From the NCBI RefSeq assembly GCF_019797865.1, contig NZ_CP081869.1, positions 4,230,501-4,294,500 on the forward strand: DNA of 64,000 nucleotides, in the 5' to 3' direction. Position numbers and translations under genes: made by a program. This document shows, in pieces, positions 27,789-36,800 of the stretch (positions within the stretch are counted from its first letter, which is position 1; the number at the start of each line of letters is the position of its first letter). The notes below the pieces were generated by a model. It worked only from the letters and a program-made list of their open reading frames with translations. It ran no database searches and was not told where the DNA came from. The DNA comes from Chenggangzhangella methanolivorans. GTDB taxonomy: Bacteria > Pseudomonadota > Alphaproteobacteria > Rhizobiales > Methylopilaceae.

Positions 27789-28619
27789 CTAGGCGCCCTG
27801 CTGACCCTGCGGGGCCTCGTCGACCTCATAGGTCCATACCCTGAACGCCTTCAGCGTATGCGGGCCGAAGGAGTTGATCAGCGGCACGTCCGCTGCGTCC
27901 CGGCCGCGCGCGACCACGATGCGGCCGATGCGCGGGATGTTGTTGCGCGGGTCGAAGGTGCGCCAGGCGCCCCCGAGATAGACCTCGATCCAGGCGCTGA
28001 AATCCATGGGATCGACGACGGGCACGCCGATGTCGCCGAGATGCCCGTTCACGTAGCGCGCGGGGATGTTCAGGCAGCGGCAGAACGCGACCGCAAGATG
28101 GGCGTAGTCGCGACAGACGCCGATGCGCTCGTTGAAGGCGTCGAATGCTGTGCGGGTCAAGCGCGCCTGCATGTAGTCGAAGGCGATGTGGCCGTTGACG
28201 AAATCGCACACCGCCTGCACGCGGCCCCATCCCGGTTCGACGGTCCCGAACAGGTCCCAGGCCGCCTGGCTGAGCCGGTCGGTCTCGCAGTAGCGACTGC
28301 CCATCAGGTAGAGCAGCGTGTCGTCGGGCAGGTCCGCGACGGGGTGTTCGCACGCCCCGGGAGCCGGCTCTTCCGGCAGCCCGCTGTCCCAGATCGTAGC
28401 GTCGCCCCAGAGCTTGAAGTCGCCGGCCGGAACCACGAGGCGTCGGCACTGGTTGCCGAACAGGTCGCGATAGGTCGTTGTGGGCGTGATCGGCGTCGTG
28501 AACACCTTCTCGGGATCGCGAATGTCGGCGCTGCGCTCGTCATGGACCGACAGGAGACAGACGACCGGCGTCGGCGACTGGCAGTTCAGCGTGATCTCGT
28601 AGCCGTAGCGGATCAGCAT
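27789..28619 (-). CDS. Transglutaminase-like cysteine protease fold protein
   Basis: 276 residues. An N-terminal beta domain (IRYGYEITLNCQSPTPVVCLL) is followed by a transglutaminase core with catalytic Cys in ERIGVCRDYAHLAVAFCR. The usual His position reads MDFSAWIEVYLGG, i.e. Ser instead of the more general HAW motif, and the Asp is in WRTFDPRNN. Proteins of this type (with RIGRIVVARGRDAADV) are common in rhizobia; the absent His may be a subfamily trait or loss of catalysis. It is divergent from a second transglutaminase gene, sharing a 160-base promoter region. Intact. Confidence 0.85.
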   Translation of the reverse strand: MLIRYGYEITLNCQSPTPVVCLLSVHDERSADIRDPEKVFTTPITPTTTYRDLFGNQCRRLVVPAGDFKLWGDATIWDSGLPEEPAPGACEHPVADLPDDTLLYLMGSRYCETDRLSQAAWDLFGTVEPGWGRVQAVCDFVNGHIAFDYMQARLTRTAFDAFNERIGVCRDYAHLAVAFCRCLNIPARYVNGHLGDIGVPVVDPMDFSAWIEVYLGGAWRTFDPRNNIPRIGRIVVARGRDAADVPLINSFGPHTLKAFRVWTYEVDEAPQGQQGA

Positions 28620-28781
28620 CGCGCTCTTTCATTGGAGGAGCGCCGACGAACGGTTCGACCGATTGCGCGGGATCGGACCGGGCTCACCCTAGCAAAGATC
28701 GCAGGCCGCGGACGCTGCAGTGCGAAAAACTTCCCGCCGCGCTCAAATCGCACCGCTTCGGCGCGGCAGCCAGGAGACCCC

Positions 28782-29666
28782 TTGGACGAGATCACGATCC
28801 GGCACCGGACCACGTATCGCTACCGCAGCCCTGTGCGGCTCAATCCGCACAGGATGGTGGCTCGCCCGCGCGAGAGCCGCGAACTCAGGCTGCTGTCGAT
28901 AGACGTCTCGATCACGCCCGCGGCCTCGCTGTCCTGGAGCTACGACGTGTTTGGCAATGCCGTGGCGATCGCGAGTTTTGCGGACGCTACCGATCTCCTG
29001 ACGATAGAGAGCGTCGCGAAGATCGAGCTCGATGCGCCGGCCTGGCCGGTCTTCGACGTCGCGGCGTCCGCGATCCAGTATCCGTTTCCCTATTCCGACG
29101 ACGAGCGGACCGATCTGGGATCGCTGACGCTCAACCAGTATCTCGATCCGGCGGGACGGCTGCGCGGCTGGGCGCGCGGGTTCGTGTACGGCGAGCCGAC
29201 CGATACGCTGTCGCTGCTGAAGGACGTTAACGCCGGCGTGGCGGCCGAGGTCGCGTATGAGATCCGCGAGGACGAAGGCGTCCAGTCGCCGCTCGAGACG
29301 CTCGATCGCCGCCTCGGCTCGTGCCGCGACTTCGCGACCCTGTTCGCCGAGACCGCGCGCAGCCTCGGCTTCGGAGCGCGGGTCGTCTCGGGTTATCTCC
29401 ACGATCCGGGCGAGGGGCTGGTCGGCTCGAACGGGCTTGGCTCGACCCACGCCTGGGCGGAGGTTTATGTGCCGGGCGCAGGCTGGATCACCTTCGACCC
29501 GACCAACCGAAGTGTCGGAAGCGCCAATCTGATCCCTGTCGCGGTCGCCCGCGACATCAGGCAGATCATGCCGCTTTCGGGCAGCTATCTCGGGTCCGCG
29601 GACGCGTTTTCGGACATGTCCGTCGAGGTCTCGACCGTCGCGGCGGGTTCACCTGCAGCGGCCTGA
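28782..29666 (+). CDS. Transglutaminase-like protein with full catalytic triad
   Basis: 294 residues from a TTG start with CAGGAG five bases upstream. It has an N-terminal Bact_transglu_N domain (ITIRHRTTYRYRSPVRLNPHRM) and the core with Cys in LGSCRDFATLFAETARSLGF, His in GSTHAWAEVYVPG and Asp in WITFDPTNRS. Likely a cytoplasmic amidase/protease-type enzyme; substrate unknown. It forms a divergent pair with the neighbouring transglutaminase. Its last 80 bases overlap an antisense hypothetical gene. Intact. Confidence 0.87.
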   Translation: MDEITIRHRTTYRYRSPVRLNPHRMVARPRESRELRLLSIDVSITPAASLSWSYDVFGNAVAIASFADATDLLTIESVAKIELDAPAWPVFDVAASAIQYPFPYSDDERTDLGSLTLNQYLDPAGRLRGWARGFVYGEPTDTLSLLKDVNAGVAAEVAYEIREDEGVQSPLETLDRRLGSCRDFATLFAETARSLGFGARVVSGYLHDPGEGLVGSNGLGSTHAWAEVYVPGAGWITFDPTNRSVGSANLIPVAVARDIRQIMPLSGSYLGSADAFSDMSVEVSTVAAGSPAAA

Positions 29667-29905
29667 GCCTCGCCGGGCTCGCGGCGGCAGACGCCTCTGG
29701 TGTGGGTCTCGATCATCGCCAGCGCCTCGTCGAGCGAGGCGAACGGGCCGCATCGCATGCCGGTCATGGTCGCGGTCGCCTTGCCGTCGGGCTCGATATG
29801 GACGTGTCCGCTGTCGGTGGTGCGGATCATTCCCATCGGGCGGCCGAGCAGATCGGTCAGCAGCCATTCCTTCCGGCCGAAAACCGGTTTGACCATAACG
29901 TCCAA
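29585..29905 (-). CDS. Hypothetical protein, 3' end antisense to the transglutaminase gene
   Basis: 106 residues. The N-terminal 75 residues form a plausible domain (FGRKEWLLTDLLGRPMGMIRTTDSGHVHIEP, then MRCGPFASLDEALAMIETH); the last 30 are low-complexity and lie antisense to the transglutaminase 3' end. The ordered part looks like a real small protein conserved in methylobacteria-like genomes, but I cannot name it. The start at ATG 29905 has no strong ribosome site. Confidence 0.5.
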   Translation of the reverse strand: MDVMVKPVFGRKEWLLTDLLGRPMGMIRTTDSGHVHIEPDGKATATMTGMRCGPFASLDEALAMIETHTRGVCRREPGEAQAAAGEPAATVETSTDMSENASADPR

Positions 29906-30022
29906 AAGCGTTCCTCGAACTATCGCGACCCGGACACGATCCTAGAAAAATAAGACCGACGCGTCATTGCAAATGACGAAGCGGACATCATTTCAGTATC
30001 GTTGTTCAAGCGACGTAATATT

Positions 30023-30055
30023 TGGCGCTCCGAAATAAAAATATTTCGTGCGCCA
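30023..30055 (+). promoter_or_regulatory. Hairpin in the AT-rich cold-shock gene leader
   Basis: TGGCGC-CGAAATA and TATTTCG-GCGCCA pair into a 13-bp stem with small bulges and an AAAA loop. This is unusual in a stretch that is otherwise the most AT-rich of the window. It lies 80-110 bases before the csp ATG, and a second GC-rich hairpin follows just before the ribosome site. A long structured leader is typical of cold-shock mRNAs, which act as thermosensors; it could instead be a terminator. Confidence 0.45.
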
Positions 30056-30134
30056 GATTTTATTTTCATCAAACAGCACTGTAGGCCGCGCCGCCCTCGC
30101 GGGCGCGCGCATTTATTTTCGAGAAGGAACTCCC

Positions 30135-30347
30135 ATGTCTTCGGGAACAGTCAAATGGTTCAACGCCCAGAAGGGCTTCGGCTTCATCGCGCCTGACGAC
30201 GGCGGCGCTGACGCGTTCGTGCACATCAGCGCCATGGAGCGCGCCGGCATCTCCGATCTTCAGGAGGGCCAGAAGGTGGCTTACGAGCTCGTCTCCGATC
30301 GCAAGAGCGGCAAGATGACGGCCGACCGGCTGCAAATTCAGACCTGA
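30135..30347 (+). CDS. cspA: Cold-shock domain RNA chaperone
   Basis: A 70-residue cold-shock protein. The nucleic-acid motifs RNP1 (KGFGFI) and RNP2 (AFVHIS) are both present: MSSGTVKWFNAQKGFGFI, DAFVHISAMERAG. It binds single-stranded RNA/DNA and melts mRNA structure. GAAGGAAC precedes the ATG. A structured, AT-rich leader of over 200 bases suggests post-transcriptional control. The paralogue letter cannot be fixed from sequence. Intact. Confidence 0.94.
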   Translation: MSSGTVKWFNAQKGFGFIAPDDGGADAFVHISAMERAGISDLQEGQKVAYELVSDRKSGKMTADRLQIQT

Positions 30348-30488
30348 TCACAACGCCGGCCGCACCGGTCGCTCCGGGCGGCGCGGCGAAGCGCCCTGAC
30401 GAGCGAGGTCGACCACGGATGTACTGGCGAACCTCGCTGGCGGCAGCGCTGCAGCATCAGATCCGAAGAGGCGCTTGAGAGCGCTTTC

Positions 30489-30518
30489 GACCCTGTCGCC
30501 TTTCGAGGCGGCGGGGTC
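30489..30518 (+). terminator. UUCG-capped hairpin, probable terminator
   Basis: GACCC..CGCCT-TTCG-AGGCG..GGGTC: a two-part stem closed by the very stable UUCG tetraloop, followed by TTCTTTT. It lies 140 bases after csp and 46 bases before the next small gene, so it may end the csp transcript or a small RNA. Confidence 0.55.
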
Positions 30519-30563
30519 TTCTTTTGGCTTTCGGCCCCGACGGGCCCAACCGGAGTACGGCGA

Positions 30564-30698
30564 ATGGCCAAGGCACAGAAGCGCGGCAACAAGGAAGCCA
30601 AGAAGCCGAAGAAGATCAAGGCGGCGGAACCCGCCCCGACCACGGCTCTGAAGATCGGCGCCTCACCGGCCGGCGCGCCGAAGTCCAAGAAATCCTGA
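30564..30698 (+). CDS. Small Lys-rich conserved protein
   Basis: A 44-residue, very basic peptide: MAKAQKRGNKEAKKPKKIK, then Ala/Pro-rich sequence ending PKSKKS. Short MAK(G/A)Q(K/Q)R(S/G)N(R/K)E-KKPKK proteins are widespread in Rhizobiales and of unknown role; nucleic-acid binding is plausible from charge. It is preceded by CGGAGTACGG. Confidence 0.65.
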   Translation: MAKAQKRGNKEAKKPKKIKAAEPAPTTALKIGASPAGAPKSKKS

Positions 30699-30709
30699 CG
30701 GCGACCGAC

Positions 30710-30781
30710 ATGTCGCGCCGGACTCAGGAATCCACGGTGACGTTCCACCGGCCGTTCACGCTGAAGGCGCTCGATCATTGA
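30710..30781 (+). CDS. Short ORF resembling the N terminus of an STVTF-type small protein
   Basis: 23 residues, MSRRTQESTVTFHRPFTLKALDH, then a stop. I recall rhizobial small proteins of 70-90 residues that begin with this RTQ.STVTF..PFTL pattern and continue PAGTY.V.TDEE. Here the continuation is absent after the stop, which could reflect truncation, an indel (which occur elsewhere in this window) or a real short peptide. It lies 11 bases after the Lys-rich gene. Confidence 0.35.
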   Translation: MSRRTQESTVTFHRPFTLKALDH

Positions 30782-30856
30782 GCTTCGGCGCGGCTTCGTT
30801 TCGCCCGCGCATGAAACAGATCGCCCTGCCGACAGGTCGTGGCTGGAAGGGCGAAC

Positions 30857-33800
30857 ATGCTTGAGATCGCGCGCAACATCCTGGCTCGCAGAGGCTCGGC
30901 GGCCCCGTGGGACGACGCCTCGCCGGTCCGCGAGGAGCTCTTCGGAGCCGAGCGGCTCGAGCAGCACGCCGAATCGCTCGCGGCCGCCCAGCCCATCGCC
31001 GAACGGCCGCCTTTCGTGCGGTCGCTTCGCGTGCGCCTGGGCGAGAACGCCATCACGCTGCTCGCCGCCTACAAGGCGAGCGCAGCCGAGCTAGAGAGCG
31101 GGCGCGGCGTGACGCCGGCGGCCGAATGGCTGCTCGACAACTACCATCTCGTCGAAGACCAGATCCGCGAGATCAGGGAGGGATCTGCCGTCGGGATACT
31201 ATCGGCAGCTGCCGAAGCTCTCCGCGGGTCCGTTCAAGGGCTACCCGCGCGTGTTCGGCATCGCATGGGCCTATGTCGCCCACACCGACAGCCATTTCGA
31301 TCCGGAGATCCTGAAACGGTTCGTCGCGGCCTATCAGAGGGTCCAGCCGCTGACGATCGGCGAGCTCTGGGCGGTGGCGATCACGATCCGCATCGTGCTG
31401 ATCGAAAACCTGCGACGGCTCGCCGACCAGATCAGCGTAGCGCGCGCGGCCCGCGCCGACGCCGAGGCGCTCGCCAACCGGCTTCTCGCATCGGGCGGAG
31501 CGCGGTCCGCGCTCGACGCCGACATCGCCACGCGACCCGAAGGTCCGGTCTCCGAACTGTTCGCAGCGCAGCTCGCCAAGCGTCTGCGCGACCAGGACCC
31601 ACGCACCAACCCTGCGCTCGAATGGCTCGAGCAGCGCTTGGCGCTGCAAGGCTCCCTCGAGGAGTCCGTTCGGCACGCGCAGATGCGACAGGGCGCCTCG
31701 AACGTCACGATCCGCAACGTCATCACCAGCATGCGCCTGATCTCGGACATCGACTGGGCGGAGCTGTTCGAAAGCGTCAGCCTCGTGGACGAGAGGCTTC
31801 GGGACGCCAGCGACTTCGCGGCGATGGATTTCCCCACCCGCAACCTCTACCGCAGCGCGGTCGAGCAGCTTGCCCGCGGTTCGTCGGCAAGCGAACTCGA
31901 GGTCGCCGATGCGGCGCTCGCGGCGTCGCGGCCCGGTACGGCTGCGTCTGCGGCCGGGGCGGAGCGCGTCCGCGATCCGGGTTATCATCTGATCGCCGAA
32001 GGCCGGCCCGCGCTCGAACGCGCGATCGGGTTCCGCCCGTCGCCGCGGCTGTGGTTCAACCGGCTTAGCATCAGACTCGGCATCGGCGGTTACGTCGGGG
32101 CGATCCTGGCGCTCACGGCCGCGCTCCTCGGCGGCGTCGTCTGCGCGCTGACCGCGGCGGGCGGCGGATCGGTCTGGCCGTGGATGATCGCGCTGCTCGG
32201 CGTCATCCCGGCCACCGAAGTCGCCACAGCGCTCGTCAACCGCGTGATCGGCTGGAGCTTCGGCGCCAACGCGCTTCCGGGGCTCGACCTATCGACAGGC
32301 GTGCCGTCGGAGCTCAGGACGCTCGTCGCGATGCCGACGCTGCTCACCGGCGAGGCCGATCTCGCCGAGCAGATCGCGCGGCTCGAAGTGCATCATCTCG
32401 CCGGCGCCGGCGGTGATATCTCGTCGCGCTGGTGATCGACGGCGTCGACGCCGACCGCGAGACGCTCGACGGCGACTCCGCGCTTCTCGCCATGGCGCAG
32501 GGGTCGATCGCGCGCCTGAACGCGACGCACGGCCCCGGCCCGAGCGGCGACCGCTTCCTGCTGCTGCATCGCCGCCGCGTGTTCAACGCCGTCGATGGCG
32601 TGTGGATGGGATGGGAGCGCAAGCGCGGCAAGCTGCACGAGCTGAATCGGCTGCTGCGCGGCGCGACCGACACGACGTTCACGTCGCTCGACGGACTTTC
32701 GCCGCGGGTCCCCGAGGGCGTCCGCTACGTCATCACGCTCGACGCCGACACGCGCCTGCCGCGCGACGCGGCGAGCCGGCTCATCGGCAAGATGGCCCAT
32801 CCGCTGAACTGGCCGAGTTTCGACGCGGCCGGGCGGCGCGTGGTCGGCGGATATGGAATCCTCCAGCCGCGGGTGACGCCCTCCCTGCCCATCGGCCGGG
32901 AGGGTTCGGCCTACCAGCGGGCGTTCTCGGCGCCGGGCGGCGTCGATCCGTACGCCGCCGCGGTCTCGGACGTCTATCAGGACTTGTTCGGCGAGGGCTC
33001 GTACACCGGCAAGGGTATTTACGACGTCGACGCCTTCGAGGCCGCGCTCGCCGGTCGGACGCCCGACAACGCCATGTTGAGCCACGACCTGTTCGAGGGG
33101 ATATTCGCGCGAGCGGGTCTGGCCTCCGACGTCGAGGTCATCGAGGATTTCCCGTCCCGCTACGACGTGGCGGCGCGCCGCCAGCACCGCTGGACGCGCG
33201 GCGATTGGCAGTTGCTGCCTTGGGTGCTCGGCGTAGGACAGGGCCGCGCCGGCCTGCCTGCCGTCGGGCGCGGCAAGATGCTCGACAACCTCCGTCGCTC
33301 CCTCGTCGCGCCCGCCGCGATGGCGACGCTTGCGGCCAGTTGGCTGGCGCCGGCTCCTGCCGCCGCATTGGGCGTGCTGTTCACGGTTCTCGCCATCGCC
33401 ATTCCGGGCGCGCTGCACCTGTTCTTCTGCGTGGTGCCGCGGCGCTCGGGAATCCATCTTGGGGCGCACAACCGCGCGCTGCTCGGCGATCTCAGGCTCG
33501 CCGCGACGCAGATCGTTTTGTCGCTCGCCTTCCTGCCCGACCAGGCATGGCGAGGGATCGACGCCATCGCGCGCACGCTCGACCGGGTGTTCCGGACCCG
33601 GCGCCGGCTGCTCGAATGGACGACCGCCGCCCAGTCGAGCGCGTCGCCGCGGCTGACGCTCGGCGGCTTCTACAGCATGATGGCGGGAGGCACGGGCCTC
33701 GGGCTCGGGCTTGCTGCTCTCTCTCTGGCGATCGCTCCCGCGGCTTGGGCGTTGATCGTCCCATTCGCCATCGCATGGGGCCTTGCGCCTGCGATCGCGC

Positions 33801-36800
33801 TTTGGGCGAGCCGCTCGCCGAGCGCGGCGTCCGATCTCGCCGTCTCTCCCGCCGACGCGCACGAGCTGCGCCTGATCGCCCGCAGGACGTGGCGGTTCTT
33901 TCGAGACCTTCGTGACGCCGGCCGACACCATGCTGCCGCCGGACAACTTTCAGGAAGACCCTCGACCGGTCATCGCGCGGCGCACCTCGCCGACCAATAT
34001 CGGGCTCTACCTGCTGTCGGCGGTCGCGGCGCGCGACTTCGGCTGGGCCGGAACGGCCGAGACCGTCGAACGGCTGGAGGCGACCTTCGCGTCGCTTCGA
34101 AAGTTGCAGCGCCATCGCGGGCATTTTCTAAAACTGGTACGGCACGGAAAGCGGCGAGCCCCTCATCCCGGCCTATGTGTCGACCGTCGACAGCGGCAAT
34201 CTTGCGGGCCACCTCATAGCGCTCGCCAACGCCTGCGAGGAATGGGCCGCTGAGCCTGTGGCGCCGCCCATAAGGCAGGGGCTCGGCGACAATCTGGCGC
34301 TCGCCCGAAGCGCGCTGGCCGTGCTCGTGTCGCGCGAAGACGATCATGCCCGCCAGATCACAGCGATCCTCGACGAGATCGACGGCCAGCTGAATGGCGG
34401 CGTCGCGATTGCAACGCTCGCGCCGGTGCTCGCGCGGCTGGCCGAAAAGACCCTCAAGGTCGCGCGCGACGTGCTGCCGCCGGTCGCGTCGGAGGGCGGC
34501 TCGGACTTCCAGTTCTGGATCAGGGCGTTCGCGCAGGGCGTCGCGGAGCACGCGCGCGACGAAGCCGAACGCCCCAGTTTTGCGCTCGCCGAGCGGGCGC
34601 GCGCCATCGGCGCGGAGGCGCGCGCGACCGCCCTTGCGATGGACTTCGCGTTCCTGCTTGATCCTGAGCGCAAACTGTTCTCGATCGGCTACTCGCTGCC
34701 CGACAACCGGCTCGATCCGAGCTGCTACGACCTGCTCGCCTCGGAAGCCCGGCTCGCGAGCCTGTTCGCCATCGCCAAAGGCGACGCCCGACAAGGCACT
34801 GGTTCCGTCTCGGCCGGACCGCGACCCGATCGGCGGCGCCTCGGCGCTGATCTCCTGGTCGGGCTCGATGTTCGAAATATGATGCCGTCGCTCGTCATGC
34901 GCGCGCCGGCCGGCAGCCTGCTGGAGCAGACCAACCGCCTGATGGTTCGCCGCCAGCAGGACTACGGAAAGTCGCTCGGCGTTCCATGGGGCGTCTCGGA
35001 GTCCGCCTACAACGCCCGCGACCTCGAATCCACCTACCAGTATTCCAACTTCGGCGTGCCGGGCCTCGGGCTGAAGCGCGGCCTCGCCGAAAACGCGGTG
35101 TTCGCTCCTTACGCGACCGCGCTCGCCGCCATGGTGGACCCGCAGGGCGCCTTGGCGAATTTCGCGCATATGGCGGATATGGGCGGGCGCGGCCGCTACG
35201 GGTTTCTACGAGGCGCTCGACTTCACACGCTCGCGTCTGCCGGAAGGCGAGAGCGTCGCCATCGTCCGCAACTTCATGGCCCATCATCAGGGCATGACCA
35301 TCGTGGCGCTTTCGAACGTCCTGCAGGACGGAAAGATGCGGGCGCGCTTCCACCGCGAGCCGATCATCCAGGCCTGCGATCTCCTCATGCAGGAGCGCAT
35401 GCCGCGCGACGTCGCGGTGCTGCGGGCGCGCGCCGAAGAGGTCAAGGCGTCCGCCGGCGAGCTCACAGAAGCCTCGGTCATGCGGCGCGTCACGCCGTCG
35501 ACGGGCGGCGGGCCGGTCACCCATGTGCTGTCGAACGGCCGCTACGCCGTCATGCTGACGGCGGAAGGCGCCGGCTACAGCCGCTGGCGCGACCTCGCGG
35601 TCACCCGCTGGCGCGGCGACGCCACCCGCGACGATCTCGGGTCCTTCGTCACGCTGCGCGACGTCGCGAGCGGACGGACCTGGTCGGCCGCGGCCCAGCC
35701 GATCGGCGCGCCGGCGGACCACCAGGAGGTCGTGTTCGGCGAGGATCAGGCGAGCTTCATCCGCCGCGACGGACCGCTGGCCACCACCATGGAGGTCATC
35801 GTCTCGGGCGAGGTCGACGCCGAGGTCCGGCGCGTCACTGACCAACGCCGGCAGAACCGCCTTCGAGATCGAGCTGACGTCCTATTCCGAGATCGTGCTC
35901 GCGCCGCCCGCCGCCGACGCCGCGCATCCTGCCTTCGCCAAGCTCTTCGTCGTGACCGAGCACCTGCCCGAGTTCGGCGCGCTGGTCGCCACTCGCCGCC
36001 CGCGCGCAAACGGCGAGGCCGCGCCTTGCGCGGCGCATTTCGCGGTGGTCGAGGGCGGCGAGACCGCCGCTCCGGAATACGAGACCGATCGCGCGAAATT
36101 CCTCGGGCGCAGTCTGGCGCCCCCTGCGGCTTTCGCAGGCAATGCGGCCCGGCCGCTGTCGAACACCGTCGGGACGGTGCTTGACCCGGTGTTTTCGATC
36201 CGCCGCCGCGTGACGGTCCCGGCCGGCGGCCGCGTGCGCGTCGCGTTCTGGACCGTGGTCGCGACCTCTCGCGAAGACCTCCTCGACCTCGTCGACGCCC
36301 ATCACGACCGCAACGCCTTCGACCGCGCGAAGACGCTGGCCTGGACGCAGGCGCAGGTGCAGCTTCGCCATCTCGACGTGACCGCCGAAGAGGCCGCCGA
36401 CTTCCAGCGGCTTGCCGCCCCGCTGCTCTATCCGGACGCGCGCTTCCGGGCGGCCTCCGACGTGATCGTCCGCGGCGCGGGTCCGCAGTCGGGCCTGTGG
36501 CCGTATTCGATTTCCGGCGACCTGCCCATCGTGCTCCTGCGGATCGACGACGTCGAGGACATGGACCAGGTCCGCCAGCTTCTGCGCGCCCACGAATATT
36601 TGCGGATGAAGCGGATCTCGGTCGATCTCGTCATCGTCAACGAGCATGCCTCGTCCTACCTGCAGGACCTGCAGGTCGCGATCGACACCGCGGTCCGCTC
36701 GGGCCAGTCGCGGCCGCGTCTCGGCGACGCGCCGGCGCAAGGCGCGGTCTACACGCTGCGCGCCGACCTGCTTTCAACCGAAGCCCGCAACCTGCTGCTG

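Noticed and set aside
30338..30967. A 209-residue minus-strand frame over the csp/ndvB interval
   Set aside because: Low-complexity, no ribosome site, and it crosses the UUCG hairpin and the ndvB start.
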